Positions 34,381-42,472 of a DNA stretch of 64,000 nt are shown piece by piece (position 1 is the first letter of the stretch; every line of letters begins with the position of its first letter). The notes under the pieces are model-generated. The model ran no database searches. It was not told where the DNA came from and saw only the letters and a program-made list of their open reading frames with translations. Location of the stretch: NCBI GenBank assembly GCA_964526225.1, contig CAZGLL010000003.1, positions 8,145 to 72,144 on the forward strand, read 5' to 3'. The stretch comes from DRYM01 sp964526225. Lineage in GTDB: Archaea > Thermoproteota > Thermoprotei_A > EX4484-217-1. Both the position numbers and the translations under genes were made by a program.

Positions 34381-35399
34381 TGGAGAGAAATAAACCATAC
34401 ATTTTCGAAATAGAGAAAATAGAGAGTATTCTTAAAGGGAAAAGGCTAAAGAAAATCCTAATACAGATACCTGATGGACTGAAAAAGTCTTTTTATAACA
34501 CATTAGGTATTCTCAAAAGAAAATATGGGAACGTAGAGTTCATTATATCTTCAGATCCAGCCTACGGTGCATGTTTCCTAGCGGAAAATGAAGCACTAAA
34601 TTTAAACGCCGACCTCTTAGTTCATGTGGGACATACGGAATATTACAAACCAAGCTTTAGCAACGTAGTGTATGTAGGTGCTTACAGCACTCTTAAACCA
34701 TCGGCTGTCACGATAAGGTCTTTAGCATCCTACGTTAAAAGTAAGAGCATAGAGAAGATTGGGTTATCATATGTTATTCAACATAAGCCCATAGTAGATT
34801 ATGTAAAAAACGTTTTAGAACATGAAGGTTTAAGAGTTTTTATCGGAAAGAAATCAGGTTATGTAAAATATGATGGACAAATAATCGGATGTGATTATTC
34901 AACAGCAGTTAAAGTTAACAACTACGTAGATGCCCATATTGTTATTTGTGGAGGATACTTTCACGCCATAGGATTAGGAATGGCGACAATGAAGCCTATA
35001 ATAAAGCTTGACCCCTACACTAACAGTTTCGAAGACTTATCAAAAACTATTAAGCGCTACTTAAGCGTAAGGTATGCTAAAATAATGAGATCCTTAGACG
35101 CTAAAAAATATGGTGTAATAGTTGGCGCTAGAAAAGGCCAGTATAGAGAAGAACTCGTTAAGTTATTGATTAAACTAATTAGAGGCAAAGGCTTAGATTA
35201 CGAGCTATTTTCGGCAGACATACTAACGATCGATGTCTTAAGAAATATTGATAAAGGCGATATTGACGCTTATATTGTTACATCATGTCCTAGATTACCT
35301 ATAGATGATCTTAGTGAATACGAAAAACCAATACTTACACCAGGAGAGGCAATTATGGTTTTAACAGGAAACATCTATAAATACAGATTTCCATGGTGA
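34380..35399 (+). CDS. dph2: Diphthamide synthase radical SAM-like subunit Dph2
   Basis: 339 residues. The three cysteines that hold the 4Fe-4S cluster are seen in DPAYGACFLAE, IGCDYSTAV and VTSCPRLPIDD, one in each of the three similar domains. Dph2 forms a homodimer in archaea and transfers the 3-amino-3-carboxypropyl group from SAM to a histidine of aEF2, the first step of diphthamide. Its last codons (TGGTGA) also serve as the ribosome site of the next gene. Confidence 0.93.
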   Translation: MERNKPYIFEIEKIESILKGKRLKKILIQIPDGLKKSFYNTLGILKRKYGNVEFIISSDPAYGACFLAENEALNLNADLLVHVGHTEYYKPSFSNVVYVGAYSTLKPSAVTIRSLASYVKSKSIEKIGLSYVIQHKPIVDYVKNVLEHEGLRVFIGKKSGYVKYDGQIIGCDYSTAVKVNNYVDAHIVICGGYFHAIGLGMATMKPIIKLDPYTNSFEDLSKTIKRYLSVRYAKIMRSLDAKKYGVIVGARKGQYREELVKLLIKLIRGKGLDYELFSADILTIDVLRNIDKGDIDAYIVTSCPRLPIDDLSEYEKPILTPGEAIMVLTGNIYKYRFPW

Positions 35400-35405
35400 T
35401 AAACA

Positions 35406-36029
35406 ATACGCTTAAGAAAGAGCGTTTTAGAAAGAATTATCGAAAAAATACCTTTACATCCTAACCCTAAAATTGAATTTGAACAGCATTTAACGCCAGG
35501 AAACATTGTTGCTGAATTAGTTTTTGACTCCTATCTTTCCCTAAAATATGAAGATGCAGTAGTTGCCGATTTGGGATGTGGGACAGGAAGGTTCGCTATA
35601 GCCTCAGCTCTTCTAGGCCCTTCACATGTAGTATGTGTTGACATAGACTACGAAGCACTCAAAGTAGCTATGGAGTATGCTTCAAAATTTAACGTTAAAG
35701 AATTAATGGATTTCATACAAGCATCCTTACCGACCTTTAACCTATCCAAAGTAGACATTGTTTTCCAAAATCCGCCTTTTGGTGTACATAGGAGACATGC
35801 AGATTTAATGTTTTTAAATACTGCTTTAAGACTTAAACCAAAAATAATATACACAATTCATAAATCAAATGAGAATACAAGAAAGCTAATAGCTAAGATG
35901 TGTAATGAAAAAAACTATATAGCTAAAATTTTAGCTACAAAAACAATAACCATACCCCCTTATATGGAGCATCACTTCAAAATGAAGCACAAAGTACTTG
36001 TTGACCTATACAAAATCGTTAAAAGATGA
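35406..36029 (+). CDS. Mettl5-family adenine-N6 RNA methyltransferase, apparent ATA start
   Basis: 208 residues if it begins at the ATA at 35406. The frame is open from a TAA at 35400-35402 and has no ATG, GTG or TTG until a TTG at 35571, which lies inside the SAM motif ADLGCGTGRFAIA and would remove about 55 residues. The segment IRLRKSVLERIIEKIPLHPN followed by EFEQHLTPGNIVAELVFDSY matches the normal N-terminus of Mettl5-like enzymes (LRKK..LE ... PKVELEQY.TP). GGTGA at 35395-35399 lies 6 nt before the ATA. Catalytic VFQNPPFGVH is present. Relatives methylate an adenosine in small-subunit rRNA. Confidence 0.85.
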   Translation: MRLRKSVLERIIEKIPLHPNPKIEFEQHLTPGNIVAELVFDSYLSLKYEDAVVADLGCGTGRFAIASALLGPSHVVCVDIDYEALKVAMEYASKFNVKELMDFIQASLPTFNLSKVDIVFQNPPFGVHRRHADLMFLNTALRLKPKIIYTIHKSNENTRKLIAKMCNEKNYIAKILATKTITIPPYMEHHFKMKHKVLVDLYKIVKR

Positions 36030-36199
36030 CGCGGAAAGCAGTGATCAGATATAAGACTTATTTGGTAGTGTGGAGAAGTTGTTTTAAGAGGAAATAGCCG
36101 GATATAACCACTTTAAGGAGAGGGAAGTTCAAAGGCAAAACAACCCTTTTAGATGAAGGAACAGCAAAAGTAGTGAAGTTTAAAGGGTGCCGAAGATGA
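36026..36199 (+). pseudogene. 57-codon basic reading frame with one in-frame TAG between the methyltransferase gene and csl4
   Basis: From an ATG overlapping the preceding stop (ATGA at 36026-36029) the frame reads MTRKAVIRYKTYLVVWRSCF and KRK, meets TAG at 36095-36097, then continues PDITTLRRGKFKGKTTLLDE and GTAKVVKFKGCRR to a TGA that overlaps the csl4 start (ATGA at 36196-36199). Both borders look like coupled operon genes and both halves are strongly basic. It may be a small gene killed by a nonsense mutation, one with amber readthrough, or a leader region only. A TATA-like AGATATAAG is at 36047-36055. Confidence 0.35.
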
Positions 36200-36768
36200 G
36201 TAATGAAGGAAAGTATGTTTCAGGAAAAATAGTGCTTCCCGGAGAAAAACTATGTGTTGTTGAAGAATTCACCCCTGGCGAAGGAACATACGAGAACAAT
36301 GGAGAAGTATTCTCTAAAATAGCAGGTAGAGTACTATATGACTTTGTAGCTAAAAGAGTTGTAGTTATTCCTTTAAAGAAAACAAGGCAACCACCTAAAC
36401 CTAATACGGTAGTTTACGCAGTAGTTACATCGGTGAAGGAGGATACTGCTTTCTTAAAGATTTTTGCTGATGACAAAAGGAGACTGTATACAGGGCCTTT
36501 TACAGGAGTTTTACATGTATCACAAGTTTCAACGAATTTCGTTAAAACAATAAGTGATGCAGTAAAAATAGGTGATGTGGTTAAAGCGAAAGTTCTAACA
36601 AACAATAGTCCATTCCAATTAACAACTAAAGGGGCAAGATTAGGCGTAATATACGCTCAATGTTCACGTTGCGGAGCTATTCTCATAAAGAAGAATACTA
36701 AGCTTATCTGTACTAAATGTGGAAATGTTGAACAAAGAAAGGTGTCTATAGAATACATGTTTAAGTAG
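36196..36768 (+). CDS. csl4: Exosome RNA-binding subunit Csl4
   Basis: 190 residues from the ATG at 36196 (GGGTG 6 nt upstream; a GTG at 36187 falls within that site). N-terminal barrel PGEKLCVVEEFTPGEGTYEN, central S1 domain (KPNTVVYAVVTSVKEDTAFL ... GVLHVSQVS) and a C-terminal zinc ribbon CSRCGAILIKKNTKLICTKC. Csl4 caps the archaeal Rrp41/Rrp42 ring and recruits DnaG and substrates for 3'-5' RNA decay or tailing. Confidence 0.95.
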   Translation: MSNEGKYVSGKIVLPGEKLCVVEEFTPGEGTYENNGEVFSKIAGRVLYDFVAKRVVVIPLKKTRQPPKPNTVVYAVVTSVKEDTAFLKIFADDKRRLYTGPFTGVLHVSQVSTNFVKTISDAVKIGDVVKAKVLTNNSPFQLTTKGARLGVIYAQCSRCGAILIKKNTKLICTKCGNVEQRKVSIEYMFK

Positions 36769-36779
36769 GTTTTACTCCT

Positions 36780-37397
36780 TTGAAACTAAGAAAAAGAGTT
36801 TTCAAAATAACACTAAAGGATAAAAACATGGTTAACGAATTCGTAAACAGATTGCTTCAGGAATTGAAAATAGATCAAACGAAAATAGATGTTAAAGAAA
36901 ACACTGTTACAGTAACCCTTTATGGAACAAAGGATATAATAGCGTATAATTGGCAAGTAATAAGGGGTCTTGCTAAAGAAATAACGTACTTGAGAAGCTT
37001 AGAGAAAGCAAAACTGAAAAAATATGTTCACAACATACTTCAAAAGCATGTCGGAATAACGTTTCCGCTAGATGCTTTAGGTGAAGTTTTGAAAGCTAAA
37101 GGATACATCGTTAAATTGGAAGAAAATACTCTAATATCAGATGCGCCACTTGACATAGTGGTTCATTATGCTAAAGCCCTAGGTAATGCTCTACAGAACT
37201 TAAGAACGTATACTCGAAGTTCATCGACGAAAAAGTTCTTAGCAACATTAGCGACAATTCTTGAAACAAATGATTTAGATGAAGTTAAAAGACTAGGGCT
37301 TAAAGAAGGCGTACTTGTTGAGAACGAAATAGGACATGTAATATTAACTCTTGAGTGGAAGCAAGCACTTAACAAAATACTTAAAAAAGTAAAATAG
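36780..37397 (+). CDS. DUF2067 protein
   Basis: 205 residues, TTG start 11 nt after csl4. N-terminal small alpha/beta region (RKRVFKITLKDKNMVNEFVN ... VKENTVTVTLYGTKDIIAYN) and a helical middle. I place it in DUF2067, a family of Thermoproteota usually next to csl4 and rpo11, partly from that position. Function unknown; the neighbours suggest RNA metabolism. Confidence 0.65.
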   Translation: MKLRKRVFKITLKDKNMVNEFVNRLLQELKIDQTKIDVKENTVTVTLYGTKDIIAYNWQVIRGLAKEITYLRSLEKAKLKKYVHNILQKHVGITFPLDALGEVLKAKGYIVKLEENTLISDAPLDIVVHYAKALGNALQNLRTYTRSSSTKKFLATLATILETNDLDEVKRLGLKEGVLVENEIGHVILTLEWKQALNKILKKVK

Positions 37398-37443
37398 GGG
37401 AAAAGTAAAATACACGCATAAACAATGCTAGCTCGCGGTGTAG

Positions 37444-37740
37444 TTGAAAGTGAAAGTGAAGGTTCTTAGAAAGGAAGCCTATAGGGTAGAATTAGAAGTT
37501 GACGGTGAAGACCATTCCTTTCTAAACATACTAGTTAAAACACTTCTAAAAGATCCCTCAGTAAAGTTTGCTACATACAGAATAGATCATCCACTAATCG
37601 GAAAACCTGTAGTTGTTGTTGAAACCAATGGTGGAAAAGACCCCTTTGATGCTTTGGTTGAAGCTTCAGCTAAAGTTAGAGAGTTAGCTAAAGAGTTTAG
37701 GGAGGCTTTTGAAAAATCTCTTGAAGAATATGGAAGTTAA
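37444..37740 (+). CDS. rpo11: RNA polymerase subunit Rpo11 (RpoL)
   Basis: 98 residues, TTG start: MKVKVKVLRKEAYRVELEVD, GEDHSFLNILVKTLLKDPSV, YRIDHPLIGKPVVVVETN. Typical Rpb11/alpha-like fold that pairs with Rpo3 to start polymerase assembly. Part of the csl4-DUF2067-rpo11 operon. Confidence 0.95.
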   Translation: MKVKVKVLRKEAYRVELEVDGEDHSFLNILVKTLLKDPSVKFATYRIDHPLIGKPVVVVETNGGKDPFDALVEASAKVRELAKEFREAFEKSLEEYGS

Positions 37741-37746
37741 AAAGTA

Positions 37747-38175
37747 ATGAAGAAAGAAACACGTATAGCGGTAATAGCGGGTAGGGGCTTAAGAAACACT
37801 AGAGTATATATGTTAACCGTTTTTAGAGGGAAAATTGTTGAAGGTGTGGAATTCTATAAAGCAAATAGCTCTTTTGAATTATCATCGGCTATAGCATTAT
37901 CAAAATACTATAATGAAATAAGGATATTCATAGTAATGACGGGAAAAGATCCTTTCATAAACGATGATTTTTATGTTAGAATAGCTAAACCGATTATTTT
38001 AACTCATAAGCTAGAAAGCGTAGATAAAACATTTGGTTTAAGCATTGATGAAGCTAGAAGTGTACTGAATTTTCTTGTAAAGTCAACCTTTATAGAAACA
38101 ATAGAGTTTATTGATAAGTTATTTAATGAAGCAATAGAGTTATTGGGGGAATTAGAGTTTGAAAAGAGAGGTTGA
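37747..38175 (+). CDS. Hypothetical protein, possible DUF2286
   Basis: 142 residues, 6 nt after rpo11. Reads MKKETRIAVIAGRGLRNTRV, then TGKDPFINDDFYVRIAKPII and SIDEARSVLNFLVKSTF, an alpha/beta protein without catalytic motifs that I can see. The position after rpo11 and size fit DUF2286 of Thermoproteota, but I am not sure of the family. Overlaps the next small gene by 17 nt. Confidence 0.6.
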   Translation: MKKETRIAVIAGRGLRNTRVYMLTVFRGKIVEGVEFYKANSSFELSSAIALSKYYNEIRIFIVMTGKDPFINDDFYVRIAKPIILTHKLESVDKTFGLSIDEARSVLNFLVKSTFIETIEFIDKLFNEAIELLGELEFEKRG

Positions 38176-38359
38176 TGAAGAATTATTTCTTGAAGCATTG
38201 AGGGGATTATTAAAGAAGCTTATTGAGGAGTTGAGGGAGGCTGAAAAAAGAACTCCTAAAACATATTCTTCCTACGCCAATATTGTTAAAGCATTAGATA
38301 TTGCTTTAAGAGTAAATGAAATATTAAGCGAACTCGATAGCTTTATTAGAAAAGCATAG
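38159..38359 (+). CDS. Hypothetical helical protein, 66 aa
   Basis: MKREVDEELFLEALRGLLKK ... SSYANIVKALDIALRVNEIL; two charged helices, no motif recognised. TTG start within the end of the preceding gene (17-nt overlap) and only 28 nt before the PCNA ATG, so it is in the same transcript and probably real. It could bind a partner such as PCNA or polymerase but has no clear PIP motif. Confidence 0.55.
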   Translation: MKREVDEELFLEALRGLLKKLIEELREAEKRTPKTYSSYANIVKALDIALRVNEILSELDSFIRKA

Positions 38360-38387
38360 CCCTAACTTATTGATGGAGGCTAAAAAT

Positions 38388-39131
38388 ATGGGTAAAGTAG
38401 TGTTTTCTGATGCTAGAGTTTGGAGATACCTAATGACAGCAATAGGTAAGATCATTGAGGAAGGTATTCTTAAATTCACGGAGGATGCTTTAGTACTTAA
38501 AGCTATGGATCCCTCACATATAGTGCTCATAGACTTATACATGCCACGTACGGTTTTCGAAGAGTACGATGTAAGCGGTGAGGAAAAGCTGGGTGTAAAC
38601 TTTAACGACATTGTTAAAATCTTTAAGAGAGCAACTAAAAACGATAGATTAGCTCTTGAGTTTTCAAAGAGCAAATTAGCAATATTATTCTTAGGGTCTT
38701 CTGAAAGGAAATTCGTCCTACCATTGCTAACGCTAAGCGAAGAAGAAATACCTGAGCCTAAAATTAAGTTTAAAGTTACAGCACGTATGACAAGTGCAAC
38801 ATTTAGAGATGTTCTCAGAGACATAGAGCCTGTAAGTGAAGCCGTTAAATTCATTGGTGAAGAAGGAGGTGTACTAAGGATAATAGGGTATGGTAGTAAA
38901 GGTGAAGCAGAAATTCAGCTTTCAAGCGAAACAGGGACGTTGATAGACATAAGTGTTGAAGAGAATTCGGAAGCAACATATAGTTTCGACTACTTCAAAG
39001 ATATCGTCTCAGCTTCTCAAGCAGCTGAAACTACAGCAATAAGGTTTTCAACGAATATACCTTGCAGATTAGATTTTGAATTAGCTGGTGAAGCAAGGTT
39101 ATCATTTTACATAGCTCCCAGAATTGAGTAG
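38388..39131 (+). CDS. pcn: DNA polymerase sliding clamp PCNA
   Basis: 247 residues from the ATG at 38388 (GGAGG 8 nt upstream; starts at 38370 and 38373 overlap that site). Reads MGKVVFSDARVWRYLMTAIG, then KAMDPSHIVLIDLYMP and the interdomain connector around EEEIPEPKIKFKV. The C-terminal LSFYIAPRIE end fits. It forms a ring that holds polymerase, FEN1 and ligase. One base is shared with the priS GTG. Some Thermoproteota use three PCNA types; others are not in this window. Confidence 0.95.
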   Translation: MGKVVFSDARVWRYLMTAIGKIIEEGILKFTEDALVLKAMDPSHIVLIDLYMPRTVFEEYDVSGEEKLGVNFNDIVKIFKRATKNDRLALEFSKSKLAILFLGSSERKFVLPLLTLSEEEIPEPKIKFKVTARMTSATFRDVLRDIEPVSEAVKFIGEEGGVLRIIGYGSKGEAEIQLSSETGTLIDISVEENSEATYSFDYFKDIVSASQAAETTAIRFSTNIPCRLDFELAGEARLSFYIAPRIE

Positions 39132-40396
39132 TGAAATACGAAATGAACGTTAAGTCAATGAACATTTTAAAATCGCTATTTAAGCAGTATTATAGGAGAA
39201 ACATAAGTAGAATATTTGTTCCGAAAAACTTCGCTAATAGGGAGTTTGCATTCCAACTCTTCGATAAACAAGGAATGGTTAGGCACCTAGGGTTTGAGAG
39301 AGTTGAGGAAATGCAAAATTACATTTCAAAAAACATACCTAGACATGCTTACTACTCTACAGCAATATACATACTACCTTCAGCAAGCGACATGGATGAA
39401 AAGGGATGGTTAGGTGCAGAACTAGTTTTCGACATAGACGCTGACCACTTAAATTCTCCTTGCAAATATAAGCATGACTTATGGAAATGTTTGAACTGCG
39501 GTTTAGAAGAATCAGGCCCTCCACCGGATAAATGCCCTAATTGTGGTTCTCAGAACATTGAAAAATTCACTTGGGTTTGTGAAAAATGTATTGATACAGC
39601 AAAAAACGAACTAATAAAGCTCATAGAGGAATTTCTAATACCAGATTTAGGACTTAGGGTTTCAGATATGTTAATAGTTTTTTCTGGCCATAGAGGCTTT
39701 CACCTACACATTCAATGTGAAGAATGTTTAAAGCTTTCTTCAGAAGAGAGAAGGGAAATAGTTGACTATGTAAAGGCGTTAGGGTTAAAGGTAGAACTTC
39801 TAATCCCAAAATATAAGAGAAAAGGGGAAATTGTAGGGATAGATTTAAGAGAAAAAGGGTGGAGAGGAAGGATTGCTAGGAAAATTTTCGAAAAAATATC
39901 GTTACTAGATGAAACAGTAAGAGACATAGTGGGAAGTAAAGCATATGCTAAGCTCGTTGAGAACTCTGAGAAAATAATTAAGGAAATGAGCGAACCTCTT
40001 CCCAAATGGACTACCCTTTACAGATCTATTGGACCTAAAAATGTTCTTAAATTAGCTAATGCAATAGTTAACGAAATAAAGTGTTCTGTAGATGAAAAAG
40101 TTACAATAGATACTCATAGGCTAATTAGGCTACCGAATTCACTACATGGCAAAACAGGTCTTCCAGTAACTATCCTTAAAAATGTGGATGATTTAGAGAG
40201 GTTCGAGCTTAAGCCTGAACTTTCACCTTTCAAAGGAGAAGCTTTAGTTAGACTTGTTGAGAATATTCCATTAAATCTTAGACTTTTCGGAGAAAAAGTC
40301 GGAGGTAAGAAAGATACAAAGCTTAAATTAAGTCTTCCTACAGCAATTTACCTTGTAGCAAGAGAATTAGCGGAGTTTGAGGAAATAATAAAATGA
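39131..40396 (+). CDS. priS: DNA primase catalytic (small) subunit PriS
   Basis: 421 residues, GTG start overlapping the pcn stop. Catalytic acidic pair in ELVFDIDADHL, an inserted zinc domain (HDLWKCLNCGLEESGPPPDK ... CPNCGSQ ... CEKC), and SGHRGFHLHI. The C-terminal LIRLPNSLHGKTGLPV also fits. It makes the primers together with PriL, which is not in this window. Its end overlaps the GINS-like gene by 4 nt, the order known from Sulfolobus where Gins15 follows priS. Confidence 0.95.
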   Translation: MKYEMNVKSMNILKSLFKQYYRRNISRIFVPKNFANREFAFQLFDKQGMVRHLGFERVEEMQNYISKNIPRHAYYSTAIYILPSASDMDEKGWLGAELVFDIDADHLNSPCKYKHDLWKCLNCGLEESGPPPDKCPNCGSQNIEKFTWVCEKCIDTAKNELIKLIEEFLIPDLGLRVSDMLIVFSGHRGFHLHIQCEECLKLSSEERREIVDYVKALGLKVELLIPKYKRKGEIVGIDLREKGWRGRIARKIFEKISLLDETVRDIVGSKAYAKLVENSEKIIKEMSEPLPKWTTLYRSIGPKNVLKLANAIVNEIKCSVDEKVTIDTHRLIRLPNSLHGKTGLPVTILKNVDDLERFELKPELSPFKGEALVRLVENIPLNLRLFGEKVGGKKDTKLKLSLPTAIYLVARELAEFEEIIK

Positions 40397-40875
40397 AGGA
40401 ACTCCTATCATTGCTTGTTAGAATATCAGGTTCACCTAACGAACTAATTCCAATAAGTCATAGCGAATACCAGAACTTAGTGTCTGATATTTGGAAAAAC
40501 ATCCCATACCAAGAGGAGGTAAGAGAAGAGTATTTAGGGAAAGTGAGAAGATTTATTGAAGAAGCAACATACATTAGAATGTTAAAAGCCCTTAAGGGGT
40601 ATAGAATCCCCGAGAATAGCTTTGACAAAGAGGTTCTTTTAGCGGTTCAGAAACTCCTTAAAATATATAACGATATTATGAGAGGAAAGATAATGTTAAA
40701 TAGTGAAGGAGAAACTGTAGTTAAAGTATTGAAAAACATTGTCGCTAATAAAGAATTTTTAGGAGTGAAGAAAATACCTTCAAGACTCCATACGAGGGAC
40801 ATAATACTTATGCCTATAGATAAAGCTATACCTCTTTACCTCTTAGGTATTGTAAGTTTTGAAAGCAATACATAA
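40393..40875 (+). CDS. GINS complex subunit, Gins15-like
   Basis: 160 residues, ATGA overlap with priS. Helical N-terminal part (about 1-115) followed by a small C-terminal beta region (VKKIPSRLHTRDIILMPIDK, then AIPLYLLGIVSFE) in the order A-domain then B-domain, as in Gins15/Gins51. The protein joins Gins23, MCM and a Cdc45-like protein to form the replicative helicase. Sequence match to the family is weak by eye; the call leans on domain order, length and its place behind priS. Confidence 0.72.
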   Translation: MKELLSLLVRISGSPNELIPISHSEYQNLVSDIWKNIPYQEEVREEYLGKVRRFIEEATYIRMLKALKGYRIPENSFDKEVLLAVQKLLKIYNDIMRGKIMLNSEGETVVKVLKNIVANKEFLGVKKIPSRLHTRDIILMPIDKAIPLYLLGIVSFESNT

Positions 40876-40949
40876 AATATATTTAGCAGACTAATACTTT
40901 CTAACACTAGCTAGATAAAATGCTAAACTGTAGCGGGGATTAGACAGAA

Positions 40950-41243
40950 ATGAAAGTGCCAAAAATAATAAGAACGTACTGCCCAAGATGTAAAACACAT
41001 ACAGACCACAGCGTTATGATTTACAGGCATGGGAAGAGAAGATCCTTAGCTGAAGGTGAGAGAAGATATAGAAGGAAACAGGAGGGCTATGGTAGTAAGA
41101 GAAAGCCTGAACAGAAAAGGTTCGCTAAAGTAACAAAGAAAATCGTTCTCAAACTTAAATGTAGAAAATGCGGATGCATAATCCATAGGAAAGGGGTTAG
41201 GCTGAAGAAAATAGAGCTAGTTGAAGTAATAAGAACAAGGTGA
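40950..41243 (+). CDS. rpl44e: Ribosomal protein L44e
   Basis: 97 residues: MKVPKIIRTYCPRCKTHTDH ... KLKCRKCGCIIHRKGVRLKK. The two CxxC pairs bind zinc. It is near the E site of the large subunit. First gene of the classic archaeal L44e-S27e-aIF2alpha-Nop10 operon, all on one strand here. Confidence 0.97.
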   Translation: MKVPKIIRTYCPRCKTHTDHSVMIYRHGKRRSLAEGERRYRRKQEGYGSKRKPEQKRFAKVTKKIVLKLKCRKCGCIIHRKGVRLKKIELVEVIRTR

Positions 41244-41252
41244 TAGAGAAAT

Positions 41253-41453
41253 ATGATTAAGAAATATAAAATACTTATACCTGAACCCAAAAGCAAATTT
41301 GTTCGAGTAAAATGTCCCGATTGCGGAAATGAACAGGTAATATTTGATCACGCAACATTTCCAGTACGATGTCTTGTCTGTGGTAGGATACTGGCGGAAC
41401 CAACGGGAGGTAAAGCAAAAATATATGGGAAAATAGTTAAAATCTATGGCTAA
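41253..41453 (+). CDS. rps27e: Ribosomal protein S27e
   Basis: 66 residues with zinc ribbon VRVKCPDCGNEQVIFDHATF ... RCLVCGRILAEPTGGKA. Nine nt after L44e. Complete and of normal length. Confidence 0.97.
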   Translation: MIKKYKILIPEPKSKFVRVKCPDCGNEQVIFDHATFPVRCLVCGRILAEPTGGKAKIYGKIVKIYG

Positions 41454-41498
41454 AACAGCAACGTTTTCTTTAAGGCTTAGAAAGGAGGTTGCGGTAAG

Positions 41499-42296
41499 TT
41501 GTCGTTTGAAATGAAGGATTTTCCAGAGAAAGGAGAATTAGTTATAGGAACTGTTGAGAGCATATTTGAATATGGAGCGTACATAAGACTCGACGAATAC
41601 GACAATTTAAGAGCGTATTTACCTAGAAACGAAGTTTCTACGAAATGGATTAGGAACATAAGAGACGTTCTTAAGGAAGGACAAAAAGCCGTTTTTAAGG
41701 TTATTAGAGTTAATAAGAAAAAAGGCCATGTCGACGTTTCGCTTAAGCGAGTTTCGGAGGGTGAGAGAAGAAAGAAGCTTCTAGAATGGAAGAAGCTTCA
41801 GAAATCACTTAAAACATTAGAAATTGTTGCTTCAAAGCTAAACAGACCTTTCGATGATGTATTGAACACCATAGGTAGGAAGCTTACCGAAAAATTCGGA
41901 GACCTATATGCAGCATTAGAGGAAATAGCTAGGTTCGGCGAGGAAGCAATAAGGGATTTAGGGTTTTCCGAAGAGGAAATCAAGGTTCTTGTAGAGGAAG
42001 CGAAAAGACATATTGAGATAAAGAAAGTTAAGATTTCTGGAACATTATTTCTTCTCACAACTAAAGGTAATGGAGTAAACATAGTTAAAGACATTCTTAT
42101 AAGCGCTAAAAACATAGATAAGCCAAGAGAAGTTTCCATAAGAATATACACCGTAGGTTCACCAAGGTATAAGATTGAACTAACAGGGCTCAATTATAAG
42201 GATCTTGAAAAAACATTGTCAAACATACTTAACCTAGTTAAAACTAAAGCTCAGCAATACGGTGCTTTAATGAGGTTTGTACGTGATAAGAAATGA
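41499..42296 (+). CDS. eif2a: Translation initiation factor 2 subunit alpha
   Basis: 265 residues, TTG start. N-terminal S1 domain (GELVIGTVESIFEYGAYIRL, then LKEGQKAVFKVIRVNKKKGH), helical middle domain and C-terminal alpha/beta domain that contacts the gamma subunit. Together with beta and gamma it brings Met-tRNAi to the ribosome. The S1 loop SLKRV corresponds to the region where the eukaryotic factor is phosphorylated, as usual in archaea. TGA overlaps the nop10 ATG. Confidence 0.95.
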   Translation: MSFEMKDFPEKGELVIGTVESIFEYGAYIRLDEYDNLRAYLPRNEVSTKWIRNIRDVLKEGQKAVFKVIRVNKKKGHVDVSLKRVSEGERRKKLLEWKKLQKSLKTLEIVASKLNRPFDDVLNTIGRKLTEKFGDLYAALEEIARFGEEAIRDLGFSEEEIKVLVEEAKRHIEIKKVKISGTLFLLTTKGNGVNIVKDILISAKNIDKPREVSIRIYTVGSPRYKIELTGLNYKDLEKTLSNILNLVKTKAQQYGALMRFVRDKK

Positions 42297-42469
42297 AGGG
42301 AGTTTTAAGGAAGTGCAGTGTTTGCGGAAAATATACTCTTAAAAAAGACAAATGCCCTTATTGTGGAGGATCACTAATTATTCCACATCCTCCGAAGTTT
42401 TCTCCGGAAGACAAATACGGTAAATATAGGTATTTGGCTAAAAAATTAGCTGGCATAATTAAGGATTAA
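42293..42469 (+). CDS. nop10: H/ACA ribonucleoprotein subunit Nop10
   Basis: 58 residues: MKGVLRKCSVCGKYTLKKDK, then CPYCGGSLIIPHPPKFSPED and KYGKYRYLAKKLAG. The zinc ribbon (CxxC...CxxC) and the PPKFSPEDKYGKYR segment are diagnostic. Nop10 binds Cbf5 in H/ACA RNA-guided pseudouridylation. ATGA overlap with the aIF2alpha gene. It ends 3 nt before the end of the convergent aglB gene. Confidence 0.96.
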   Translation: MKGVLRKCSVCGKYTLKKDKCPYCGGSLIIPHPPKFSPEDKYGKYRYLAKKLAGIIKD

Positions 42470-42472
42470 ACC

